A stretch of DNA of 15,345 nucleotides from JBFKUL01 sp041635755 (lineage in GTDB: Bacteria; Pseudomonadota; Gammaproteobacteria; Burkholderiales; SG8-39): positions 1 through 15,345 of the forward strand of contig JBFKUL010000045.1 in assembly GCA_041635755.1 (NCBI GenBank). The letters are read 5' to 3'. The position numbers and the translations under genes were made by a program. Each line of letters begins with the position of its first letter. The first letter of the stretch is position 1. Below the pieces are notes generated by a model. That model did no database searches. It was not told where the DNA came from and saw only the letters and a program-made list of their open reading frames with translations. Shown here one piece after another: positions 6,981-13,610 of this stretch.

Positions 6981-7664
6981 ATGCCGGAGCGTTTGCGACC
7001 CATCGAGCCCGGCGCGAAAGCGCCCGACTTCACGCTGCCCGCCGCGAACCGCGAGGGCGACGTGTCGCTCGCCCAGTTCCGCAACAAGCGCGCCGTGATG
7101 GTCGCGTTCTTTCGCGGGCTGCATTGCCCGTTCTGCCGCCGCCAGGCGGAGCAGCTCGGGCGCGTGGCGCCCGAGCTCGCCAAGGCAGGCGTCGAGACGA
7201 TCGCCATCTTCAACGCCGTGCCCGAACGCGCGCGGCTCTACTTCCGCTATCACTCCAACGCGGCCACCGTGCTCGCCGACCCGGACTGCGCCACGCACCG
7301 CGCGTTCGGCGTCCCGGCGATCACCGTCATCGAGCAGGGCTCGAGCGAACAGTCGAGCTGGCCGCGCCTGCGCCCGCAGGATTTCGAGGCGGCGCGCATC
7401 GACCCCACCGGCGAGATCGGCGAGAAGGTTCACCCGATCAAGGCGAACGACGTGCTCAATGCCAAGCAGGGTTTCGATCTGACCGAGCACGACAAGACGA
7501 TCCTCGCCAAGCACCCCACGCAGCTCTCGGGCCACTTCCTCATCGACCGCGCCGGCGTGGTGCGCTGGATGCGATGCGAGGCCTCGCGTCCGCCGGAGGA
7601 GCTGTGCCAGTTCCCGACGCCGAGCGAGATGCTCGAGGCGGCGCGCGCGCTGCCGGCGGCGTAG
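6981..7664 (+). CDS. Peroxiredoxin-like / AhpC-TSA family thiol protein
   Basis: A 227-residue protein starting at ATG with a GGAGGAG Shine-Dalgarno just upstream. Residues 11-40 (GAKAPDFTLPAANREG, then FRNKRAVMVAFF) are the usual redoxin opening. The active site is HCPFC with C49 and C52, so it has a thioredoxin-type C-x2-C at the N-terminus of helix 1. It lacks the P-x3-T-x2-C of standard 2-Cys peroxiredoxins, and so belongs to the broad peroxiredoxin-like group of uncertain activity. It is likely cytosolic, as no signal peptide is seen. The next gene follows after 41 nt on the same strand, suggesting co-transcription. Peroxide reduction or thiol-disulfide exchange is inferred from the family, not shown. 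Confidence 0.88.
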   Translation: MPERLRPIEPGAKAPDFTLPAANREGDVSLAQFRNKRAVMVAFFRGLHCPFCRRQAEQLGRVAPELAKAGVETIAIFNAVPERARLYFRYHSNAATVLADPDCATHRAFGVPAITVIEQGSSEQSSWPRLRPQDFEAARIDPTGEIGEKVHPIKANDVLNAKQGFDLTEHDKTILAKHPTQLSGHFLIDRAGVVRWMRCEASRPPEELCQFPTPSEMLEAARALPAA

Positions 7665-7705
7665 GGCCGGCGAGGCGTCGTGCGAGCGCAGCTTCGGAGA
7701 TCACG

Positions 7706-8470
7706 ATGAGCGCATCCGTGCCGCAGCTTCCGGTGTTTCGCGAAGGCGGCTACCGCTACATCAAGGCGGTATTCCAGTACTCGGGCGGCGTTGCCGCCGA
7801 GCCGGGTTTCGAGATCGTGCGCGCGCGCCTTGCCTCGCCGCTTGCGCTGGAGCAGGGTTTCGCCGCGGTAGAAAAGCACCTCGCGGCGGCGGGCCGGCCG
7901 CTGACCGCGTTCTGCGCCTGCGAGCTGCGCTCGCCGGCGCCGTTCACCGAGCAGGGCTTTCTCGAGTTCAACCGGGTCTACGCCGCGACGCTCGAGCGCT
8001 GGGGCGTCTACCGCGAAGGCATCAATCCGGTCGCGCGCACCAACGTCTGCCCGCTCTTCGAGCCGCCGGCGAAGCCCGCGCTCTACGCGTTTTCCTACAC
8101 CGTGCCGGCCAGGGCAGGCGCGCGGGGCAGCTTCATCGTCGCCGGCGGTGGCGAGGCGCCCGACGGAAAAGCGAACTACCGCGACTTCATCGTGCGCCGC
8201 GGCGACACCTCGCCCGAAGGACTGCGCGAGAAGATGCGCTACGTGGTGGCGGAGATGGAGCGGCGCCTCGCCGCGCTCGGCTTTTCCTGGAAGGATGCGA
8301 GCGCCACGCAGGTCTATACGGTGTTCGACGTCGGCGCGCTGCTCGAAGCGGAGCTGGTGCGCCGCGGCGCGGGCGCGAACGGTCTTGCGTGGCACTTCGC
8401 GCGCCCGCCGATCGTCGATGTCGACTACGAGATGGACGTGCGCGGCGCGGCGAAAGAGGTCGTGCTCTAG
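7706..8470 (+). CDS. RidA-like / CnbZ-like protein (possible aminomuconate-type deaminase)
   Basis: A 254-residue protein; ATG 7706 follows a GGAGA Shine-Dalgarno. It resembles from memory the group annotated in databases after CnbZ, a 2-amino-5-chloromuconate deaminase of chloronitrobenzene degraders. Typical segments are LTAFCACELRSPAPFTEQGF (86-105), NPVARTNVCP, YAFSYTVPA, NYRDFIVRRGDTSPEGLR and TWHFARPP-type WHFARPPIVDVDYEMD near the end. The C-terminal part (FSWKDASATQVYTVFDV) has the feel of a RidA-type beta-strand pair. Many genomes carry it without any nitroarene pathway, so the true substrate may be another enamine/imine or amino-acid-derived compound. It follows the peroxiredoxin-like gene and ends 3 nt before the convergent aldolase. 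The group assignment is from recall and needs a profile search. Confidence 0.75.
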   Translation: MSASVPQLPVFREGGYRYIKAVFQYSGGVAAEPGFEIVRARLASPLALEQGFAAVEKHLAAAGRPLTAFCACELRSPAPFTEQGFLEFNRVYAATLERWGVYREGINPVARTNVCPLFEPPAKPALYAFSYTVPARAGARGSFIVAGGGEAPDGKANYRDFIVRRGDTSPEGLREKMRYVVAEMERRLAALGFSWKDASATQVYTVFDVGALLEAELVRRGAGANGLAWHFARPPIVDVDYEMDVRGAAKEVVL

Positions 8471-8473
8471 GGA

Positions 8474-9262
8474 CTACTTCTTCTCGTAGCCGCGCACCAG
8501 GCTCGCGCGCGCGGCGCCCGCCGCCATGAGCAGCGCGAAGTCCGAGCCCGCGAGGATGAGCTGCATGCCCATGCCGATGTAGCGCTCGAGGAGCTCGGGC
8601 GTGTACACGCCGCCCATGCCGGGGAACTTGCCGTGCTTGCGGCACGCGGCGATCACCTTCTTGTAGGCGGCCACCACCTTTGGGTCGTCGAACTTGCCCG
8701 GGATGCCCATCTCGAAGCACAAGTCGTTGGTGCCGATCAGCAGCGCGTCGATGCCCGGCACCGCGGCGATCGAGGCGCAGTGCTCGATCGCCTGGGGCGA
8801 TTCGAGCATCACCACCACCAGCGTCTCCTCGTTGATGGTCTTGGCAAGCTCGCCGAGCGGCATCGGCGCGAAGCCCACCTGCTGCAGTCCGCCGCCCATC
8901 GAGCGGTGCCCGATCGGCGGGAAGCGGCACTGGTCGGCGATGCGGCGCGCGACCTCCACGGTGTCGACGTGCGGCACCACCACGCCCTGTGCGCCGTTGT
9001 CGAGCGCGCGCGTCGCGTGATGGTGCTCGTAGCCCGGCACGCGCACGATCGGCGTCACGCCGATGGCGAGCGCTGCCGAGGAGATCTGCGCCGCGGTGTC
9101 CACGGTCATCGAGTTGTGCTCGGTGTCGATGAACATCCAGTCGAAGCCGCAGGTCTTGACGATCTGCGCCGTGTCGACGGTACGCGCCTGGCGCAACCCC
9201 AGACCGATGGCCAGCTTGCCGGCCTTGAGCTGATTCTTGGCGTGATTGGCGACGATGCTCAT
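8474..9262 (-). CDS. HpcH/HpaI family aldolase (class II pyruvate aldolase)
   Basis: A 262-residue protein; ATG 9262 has an AAGGAAA Shine-Dalgarno. Family residues line up well: H49 in DTEHN, R74 in VRVPG, metal ligands E154 in MLESPQ and D180 in GTNDL. The spacings (25, 80 and 26 residues) closely match those recalled for E. coli HpaI (H45, R70, E149, D175). Such enzymes cleave 4-hydroxy-2-oxo acids to pyruvate and an aldehyde, using a divalent metal, in the cytosol. It is the last gene of a minus-strand operon: the GMC oxidoreductase ends 19 nt upstream. Placed after a dioxygenase and an alcohol oxidase, it probably performs the carbon-carbon cleavage step of one catabolic route; the specific substrate is not known. 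Confidence 0.93.
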   Translation of the reverse strand: MSIVANHAKNQLKAGKLAIGLGLRQARTVDTAQIVKTCGFDWMFIDTEHNSMTVDTAAQISSAALAIGVTPIVRVPGYEHHHATRALDNGAQGVVVPHVDTVEVARRIADQCRFPPIGHRSMGGGLQQVGFAPMPLGELAKTINEETLVVVMLESPQAIEHCASIAAVPGIDALLIGTNDLCFEMGIPGKFDDPKVVAAYKKVIAACRKHGKFPGMGGVYTPELLERYIGMGMQLILAGSDFALLMAAGAARASLVRGYEKK

Positions 9263-9281
9263 GGTGTTTCCTTTTGGTGAA

Positions 9282-10904
9282 TCAATGGCGCGCGGCGGCG
9301 AGCACCATCTCGGCGCCTTTCTCGGCAATCATGACCGCCGCGGCGTAGGGATTGCCCGAGACCATCGCAGGCATGGCCGAGGCGTCGATCACGCGCAGGC
9401 CCTCGACGCCCTTGACCCGCAGCTGCGCGTCGAGCGGCGAGTCGTCCCAGGTTCCCATGCGGCAAGTGCCTACCGGATGGTAGATGGTCGAGCCGCTGGC
9501 GCGCGCGAACTCGGCGATCTGCTCGGTTGATTCCACCTGCGGGCCGGGCAGGGTTTCCGCCTCGACGTACTTGGCGAGCGGTTGGGTGGCAAACAGCAGC
9601 CGCGCCGCGCGAACGCCCTGCACCAGCGTGTCGACATCGCGCGCGTCGGCGAGGTAGTTCGGCTGGATCTCGGGCGAGGCGAACGGGTCGGTGGTGGCGA
9701 TGCGCACGTAGCCGCGGCTGTAGGGCCGCAATTGCGTCACCCCGCAGGTCATGCCGGGCAGGCGCTCGAGCGCGGCCCGGCCGACGTGGCCCGCCTCGTA
9801 GCTCGCCGGCGTGAACAGCAGCTGCAGGTCCGCGCGCGGCGAGCCCTCGGCGAGCGGCAGGAACGCATAGGCATGCGCGACCGCCGAGGCGAGCAGACCG
9901 CGCCGCCTGGTGAGATAGTCAAGCACCTCGAGGCCGAGGCGGATGCCGTGCGAGCGCTCGTTGAGCGAGCCCATGCCGCGCACGCGCGCAGCGATGCGCA
10001 CCGCGTAGTGATCGACCAGGTTGCGGCCTACGCCCGGCGATCCGTACACCACGCGGATGCCAAGCTGCCCCAGGTGCTCCGGATCGCCCACGCCCGAGAG
10101 CTGCAGCAGCTGCGGCGAATTGATCGTTCCCGCGGCGAGAATTACCTCGCGCGCCGCAAAGGCCATGCGCCGGTGTCCGCCCTGGCGGTACTCGACGCGC
10201 GTCGCGCGCAGGCCGTCGAACAGGATGCGTGTCGCGTGCGCGCGCTTGCGCAAGGTGAGATTGGGGCGCTTGAGCGCCGGACGCAGATACGCGTCCGCGG
10301 CGCTCCAGCGCATGCCGTTTTTCATGAGGAGCTGGTAATAGCCGGCACCGGCCTGCTCGCCCGAGTTGTAGTCCGGGTTGCGCGGCACGCCGTGCGCTTC
10401 GAGCGCGCCGATGAAGGCCTCGCACAGCGGATGCTGCATGCGCGGATCGGACACCTGCAGCGGCCCATCGTCGCCGCGCAGCTTCAGGTCGCCGCCGGGG
10501 CGCGTCTCGGCGCGCTTGAAGTAGGGCAGCACGTTGTGCCAGGCCCAGCCCTCGGCGCCTTCGGCCGCCCATTCGGCGTAATCGTCGGCCTGACCGCGCA
10601 CGTAAAGGTGGCCGTTGATCGAGCTCGAGCCTCCGAGCACGCGGCCGCGCGGGCAGGGAATGAGACGGTTGCCGGTCGCGGGCGAGGGCTGGTTGAGGTA
10701 GTTCCAACCGATGCGCTGATCGAGCACGGTGCGCGCGAATCCCGCCGGGACGCGGATCCAGAGGCGGCGGTCGCTGCCGCCCGCCTCGAGCAGCAGCACG
10801 CGATGGTGCCCGTTCGCGGTGAGGCGGTTCGCCAGCACGCAGCCGGCGGCGCCGGCGCCGACGATCACGTAATCCCACGACTCGTCGGGCGGAACGCTGC
10901 TCAC
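9282..10904 (-). CDS. GMC family FAD-dependent oxidoreductase (choline dehydrogenase-like)
   Basis: A 540-residue protein of standard GMC length. The FAD Rossmann motif GAGAAG is at 16-21 with E40 at the end of beta-2. GMC signature 1 (GRVLGGSSSING) surrounds residues 87-98, and signature 2 contains AAGTINSPQLLQLSG. The catalytic pair is H476 in HPVGTCRMG and N518 in SGNPYAAA. It oxidises a primary alcohol or aldehyde substrate with FAD, passing electrons to the quinone pool or O2. The start is GTG 10904, in a GTGA overlap with the TGA of the dioxygenase gene, so translation is likely coupled. The product may feed the HpaI-type aldolase encoded next. No signal peptide is seen. Confidence 0.95.
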   Translation of the reverse strand: MSSVPPDESWDYVIVGAGAAGCVLANRLTANGHHRVLLLEAGGSDRRLWIRVPAGFARTVLDQRIGWNYLNQPSPATGNRLIPCPRGRVLGGSSSINGHLYVRGQADDYAEWAAEGAEGWAWHNVLPYFKRAETRPGGDLKLRGDDGPLQVSDPRMQHPLCEAFIGALEAHGVPRNPDYNSGEQAGAGYYQLLMKNGMRWSAADAYLRPALKRPNLTLRKRAHATRILFDGLRATRVEYRQGGHRRMAFAAREVILAAGTINSPQLLQLSGVGDPEHLGQLGIRVVYGSPGVGRNLVDHYAVRIAARVRGMGSLNERSHGIRLGLEVLDYLTRRRGLLASAVAHAYAFLPLAEGSPRADLQLLFTPASYEAGHVGRAALERLPGMTCGVTQLRPYSRGYVRIATTDPFASPEIQPNYLADARDVDTLVQGVRAARLLFATQPLAKYVEAETLPGPQVESTEQIAEFARASGSTIYHPVGTCRMGTWDDSPLDAQLRVKGVEGLRVIDASAMPAMVSGNPYAAAVMIAEKGAEMVLAAARH

Positions 10905-11791
10905 TGCGGAACGGTCGGTGCGTCGCCGGCGACGGTGGCGCGCACGAGATAGCGGCGGCGATCGGCCGGAAAGGGCCGGCCGCGGTGGAGGGTGAAGCGG
11001 TTGTCCCAGATGATCAGGTCATGGGGCTGCCAACGGTGGGCGTAGACGAACTTCGCCTGCGTGGCGAAGGCGAGCAGCTCGTCGATGAGCGCGCGCGCGG
11101 CCGTCTCCGGCATGCCGACGATGCCCGAGACGTGCGAGCCGAGGTACAGGCCCCGTTCGCCCGTGACCGGGTGCTTGCGCACCATCACCTGCTTCACCGG
11201 CGGCACGGCCTTGCGCTCCTCGGGCGTCATCAGCTCGCCGTCGATCTGGCCGCGCGAATGGGCATAGTCGTGGATCGCGACAAGGTGCTCGAGCCGGCGC
11301 TTCATGTCTTCGCCGAGCTCGCGCCATACGGCGCGCATGCTGACGAACTCGGTCTCGCCGCCCTCGCTCGGCACCTCGCGCCCGGAAAGGAGCGAGGCGA
11401 GCGCCGGGACCTTCTTGAACGAGGAGTCGCTGTGCCAGAGCTGGTTTGCCTTGGTGTTGAGCCACTGGCGGTGCGTGGGCGGGACCACGCCGCCCTCGGG
11501 ACCGATATTCGTCAGGTGCACCAGCTCGGAGCCGGCGCCGAGCGTGCCCACCTTGGTCGGCTCCAGGGGACCGAAGCGCCGTGCGAACGCGACCTGGTCC
11601 TCGTCGCTGATGTCCTGGCCGGGCAGCACCAGCAGCGAATACACCTCGAACGCGTCGCGGATCGCAGCGAAGCGCTCGTCGCTCGTGGCGCGTACGTCGT
11701 AGCCGAGCACTTCGGCGCCGAACAGCGGATGCAGGGGGCGGATATCCAGCAACGTGTCGTTCCAGAAAAAACCGATGGGCCCCGGGCCCAC
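10901..11791 (-). CDS. TauD/TfdA family 2-oxoglutarate-dependent dioxygenase
   Basis: Up to 296 residues. Fe(II) ligands are H120 and D122 in LWHSDSSF and H269 in DNRFTLHRGRP; R284 in RYLVRATV, 15 residues after the last His, binds the 2-oxoglutarate carboxylate as in TauD; T147 in GGETEF is also family-typical. The enzyme hydroxylates a substrate while decarboxylating 2-oxoglutarate. This may release a sulfonate, aryloxy acid or other group. The reported start is the upstream GTG at 11791, but family N-termini resemble LDIRPLHPLFGAEV, so TTG at 11752 (residue 14) is a strong alternative. It is the first gene of an operon with the GMC oxidoreductase and aldolase. The substrate is unknown. Confidence 0.92.
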   Translation of the reverse strand: MGPGPIGFFWNDTLLDIRPLHPLFGAEVLGYDVRATSDERFAAIRDAFEVYSLLVLPGQDISDEDQVAFARRFGPLEPTKVGTLGAGSELVHLTNIGPEGGVVPPTHRQWLNTKANQLWHSDSSFKKVPALASLLSGREVPSEGGETEFVSMRAVWRELGEDMKRRLEHLVAIHDYAHSRGQIDGELMTPEERKAVPPVKQVMVRKHPVTGERGLYLGSHVSGIVGMPETAARALIDELLAFATQAKFVYAHRWQPHDLIIWDNRFTLHRGRPFPADRRRYLVRATVAGDAPTVPQ

Positions 11792-11901
11792 CCGCTATTC
11801 TGCATCAGCCCCGCCGAGGACGGGCGCGGCGCGTTATTGCGCCCTGAAGCCGACCCTTCGGCACGCCGCGCCGATTGCGAAGTCGGCCGGCCATCGGCCG
11901 C

Positions 11902-12132
11902 TTAACGCGGCGTCGTGATCGGCAGTTTGCGGCACGCCCGGCAATGCAAGGACTCCGGATCTTCCCGGAGGTGCGCGAAATCGATGTCCTTGCCGCATTC
12001 GATGCAAACGCCGTAATCAAGCGAATGCAGACGCTCGAGCGCATTGCGCAGCTGCTTCGGTTCGCCCATGCGCTCGCGAATGATGCGCTCGAGCGCTTCG
12101 CGCTGCTCGATGGTGAGATAGTGATGGTGCAT
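11902..12132 (-). CDS. Small TraR/DksA-type C4 zinc-finger protein
   Basis: A 76-residue protein with ATG 12132 and an AGAGGAAA Shine-Dalgarno. It has a charged N-terminal helix (LTIEQREALERIIRER, 6-21) and a four-cysteine zinc finger: C43, C46, C64, C67 (C-x2-C, 17 residues, C-x2-C), followed by a short basic tail. Full-length DksA is about 150 residues; here the long coiled coil is missing, as in TraR-like proteins that bind the RNA polymerase secondary channel without needing ppGpp. The acidic tip residues of DksA are not evident, so a role in transcription initiation is inference. Upstream lie an FNR/Anr box, a candidate promoter and a short ORF, described separately, suggesting control by oxygen or nitrate-related signals. 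Confidence 0.9.
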   Translation of the reverse strand: MHHHYLTIEQREALERIIRERMGEPKQLRNALERLHSLDYGVCIECGKDIDFAHLREDPESLHCRACRKLPITTPR

Positions 12133-12147
12133 CGCGTTTCCTCTCGG

Positions 12148-12201
12148 TCAATGACGAGGGGGCGTCGATTCCGCCGCCTCGCGCGTTGTCGCGGGGACCA
12201 T
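12148..12201 (-). CDS. Candidate 17-codon leader ORF upstream of the DksA-like gene
   Basis: An ORF of 17 residues (MVPATTREAAESTPPRH) begins at ATG 12201 with a perfect GGAGG (12209-12213 on the reverse strand) 7 nt upstream. It ends in TGA 15 nt before the DksA-like ATG, right next to that gene's Shine-Dalgarno. The GGAGG sits in the loop region of a CCCCG/CGGGG hairpin. The geometry fits a translated leader peptide coupled to the downstream gene. The peptide has no recognised homology and no run of one amino acid as in classic attenuators, and short ORFs with good ribosome sites arise by chance in GC-rich DNA. Confidence 0.35.
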   Translation of the reverse strand: MVPATTREAAESTPPRH

Positions 12202-12217
12202 GCCCCGACCTCCGGGG
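12192..12217 (-). repeat. Three-arm set giving two mutually exclusive hairpins
   Basis: CGGGG (12192-12196), CCCCG (12203-12207) and CGGGG (12213-12217) lie in a row. The middle arm can pair with either neighbour. On the reverse strand one stem would enclose the GGAGG and the other would enclose the ATG of the leader ORF. Stems are only five G-C pairs, so chance is a real alternative. Confidence 0.35.
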
Positions 12218-12277
12218 TGCGGCGGGCGAGCGGCTCGGCGTCGCGCCGGACTCACCGGCTCGTCACCACCAATAGCG

Positions 12278-12318
12278 AAGCTACGCTCGGGATCGCGGCA
12301 CCGGTTGATCTGCGTCAA
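12278..12318 (-). promoter_or_regulatory. FNR/Anr-type box with class II-spaced -10, reading towards the DksA-like gene
   Basis: TTGAT-CTGC-GTCAA at 12305-12318 matches the FNR/Anr/Dnr dyad TTGAT-N4-ATCAA at 9 of 10 positions. On the reverse strand a TAGCTT lies at 12283-12278, 21 nt after the box, which is about the distance expected for a class II FNR promoter (box centred near -41.5). The predicted start near 12270 would give a leader of roughly 138 nt before ATG 12132. On the plus strand no -10-like sequence stands at that distance. The box could still act at longer range on the plus-strand CMD-Rieske gene. Confidence 0.6.
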
Positions 12319-12433
12319 GCGGCGTTGCCCTTGGTCCGGCGGGCGGCGGGATGGGGCGTCTGCAGGAGCGAGCGCCCGGCGAACCCGCCGCGCGCTCTGG
12401 TAACCTTTTCCGCTCCATATCCCCGGACACCCC

Positions 12434-13105
12434 ATGAGCGACGCATTGAACTACCTGGCGCGCGTGCGCCCCGAAGCGATGGGGCATTACTTTCGCTTTC
12501 TCAAGGAGACCGGCAAGAGCCTCGATCCGAAGACGCGCGCGCTGATCTCGGTAATCACCAAGGTGCACGCGCAGACCGAGCGCGGCCTGCTGCAGTACGT
12601 GAAGCGCGCGCTGGCCGAGGGCGCGAGCGCCGCCGAGATCCTCGATGCGCTGCTGATGGCGTTTCCGGCGCTCGGCCTGACCAAGATCGTGTGGGCGGTC
12701 GATGTGCTGCTCGCGAGCGGCATGCCCGAATTTGCGCCCGAGGCGCCGGGCCCAGAGGACGCGGGAGACGGCGCACCAGGAAGGGATGAGGACGCGTTGT
12801 CGTCCACGTGGCACCGTGTGGCGGCGGTCGATACGCTCGCCAACGGCGCGGCGACGCGTCTCGCGTGCGACGACCGCGAGCTGTTCGTGTATCGCGATGG
12901 CAGCGAGATCGCGGTCTACGACAGTCACTGCCCGCACCAGAACACCAATATCCCGCTCGAGGCGCTGGAGGGCTACACGCTGCGCTGCCCGAAGCACGGC
13001 TGGAGCTTCGACATCGTGAGCGGCGCCTGCACCGCGAAGGGCAACCGCCCGCTCCGGCGCTACAAGTGCAAGATCGAGGGCGGTGCGTTGCTTGCCTATT
13101 GGTAG
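12434..13105 (+). CDS. Carboxymuconolactone decarboxylase-like domain fused to a Rieske [2Fe-2S] domain
   Basis: A 223-residue protein. Residues 1 to about 98 are an all-helical AhpD/CMD-like domain (DPKTRALISVITKV, 31-44; then KRALAEGASAAEILDALLMAF). The AhpD C-x2-C is absent, and the spot where PcaC-type enzymes have His appears to be Y55. After a Pro/Glu/Gly/Asp-rich linker (100-123) comes a Rieske ferredoxin domain with C166-x-H168, 16 residues, then C185-x2-H188, ligating a [2Fe-2S] cluster. Rieske ferredoxins pass electrons to ring-hydroxylating oxygenases, but no oxygenase subunit lies in this window. The CMD part may be a protein-interaction or sensing module rather than a catalyst. 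It starts 302 nt from the divergent DksA-like gene. Both domains are clear; the joint function is unknown. Confidence 0.9.
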   Translation: MSDALNYLARVRPEAMGHYFRFLKETGKSLDPKTRALISVITKVHAQTERGLLQYVKRALAEGASAAEILDALLMAFPALGLTKIVWAVDVLLASGMPEFAPEAPGPEDAGDGAPGRDEDALSSTWHRVAAVDTLANGAATRLACDDRELFVYRDGSEIAVYDSHCPHQNTNIPLEALEGYTLRCPKHGWSFDIVSGACTAKGNRPLRRYKCKIEGGALLAYW

Positions 13106-13129
13106 CTGCGCACGCGTCGCACCCGCCGC

Positions 13130-13564
13130 TCAGGGCGCCTCGCGACGCGGCGCGTCGCGCGACGGGATGCGCCACATCCACACCGCGAGCAGCACGCACA
13201 GCACCGCGAAGCCCGCCTGGACGAGCCGATCCTCGACAAAAAAGATGGTCGAGATCGCGAGCGTGCCGCACATCAGCACGATCGCCCAGAGCTTGGTGCG
13301 GTAGGGAATGCTGTGGTGCACTTGCCACTCGCGCACCGTCGGGCCCACCACGCGGTTGTTGAGCAGCCCGTTGTAGAAGCGCACCGAGGCGCGGGCGAAG
13401 CAGGCCGCCGCAAGCAGGAAGAACGGCGTCCCGGGCAGCAGCGGCAGCAGCAGGCCGGCGATGCCGATGCCCACGAACACCAGCCCGAGCGCGACCAGCA
13501 CCACGCGCAGGGTGCGCGAGTCGTGCTTTCGCACGTGATGCGAATAGTCGATGCGCTCGCTCAC
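13130..13564 (-). CDS. YbaN/DUF454 family inner-membrane protein
   Basis: A 144-residue protein starting at GTG 13564, with GAGGAG about 11 nt upstream; the frame continues further but without family similarity. The DUF454 hallmark VGIGIAGLLLPLLPGTPFFLLAAACFARAS lies near residues 28-57, followed by a helix with NNRVVGP and an amphipathic stretch. Two more membrane segments (about 90-106 and 112-128) follow, giving 3-4 in total. E. coli YbaN is of this family and its function is not established. It lies 46 nt downstream of the dienelactone hydrolase gene on the same strand, so the two may be co-transcribed. It is convergent with the CMD-Rieske gene, 24 nt between stops. Confidence 0.88.
   Translation of the reverse strand: MSERIDYSHHVRKHDSRTLRVVLVALGLVFVGIGIAGLLLPLLPGTPFFLLAAACFARASVRFYNGLLNNRVVGPTVREWQVHHSIPYRTKLWAIVLMCGTLAISTIFFVEDRLVQAGFAVLCVLLAVWMWRIPSRDAPRREAP
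13141..13159. terminator. GC hairpin within the 3' end of the YbaN-like gene
   Basis: Arms CGCGACGC and GCGTCGCG (8 bp) around GGC lie 36 nt beyond the CMD-Rieske stop and inside the last codons of the convergent gene. No T-run follows. It could stop or protect the plus-strand transcript, or simply reflect Arg/Ala-rich codons. Confidence 0.3.
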
Positions 13565-13610
13565 GGACCGGTGCGCTCCTCGGGCGCGGCTCGCCGGGCG
13601 GGCGGGGGAT

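Larger units (their letters stand above)
12133..12433. other. 301-nt divergent intergenic region between the DksA-like and CMD-Rieske genes
   Basis: The region holds the FNR-type box, the minus-strand promoter candidate, the hairpin set and the short leader ORF. For the plus-strand gene, a TGG-TAACCT segment (12398-12406) resembles an extended -10 about 28 nt before ATG 12434, without a clear -35. A longer minus-strand frame through the region (from 12435) has no family resemblance and is not called as a gene. Confidence 0.6.

Noticed and set aside
9582..10952. 456-residue plus-strand ORF opposite the GMC oxidoreductase
   Set aside because: No domain resemblance, low-complexity Arg/Ala/His composition; the minus-strand GMC gene has all family motifs.
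11822..11844. GGGCGC...GCGCCC stem between the DksA-like and dioxygenase genes
   Set aside because: Short stem, 11-nt loop, no T-run; typical of chance pairing in GC-rich DNA.
12148..12435. 95-residue minus-strand ORF in the intergenic region
   Set aside because: The upstream part has no homology and would start inside the divergent gene's ATG region; only its last 17 codons, with their own GGAGG, are kept as a candidate leader ORF.
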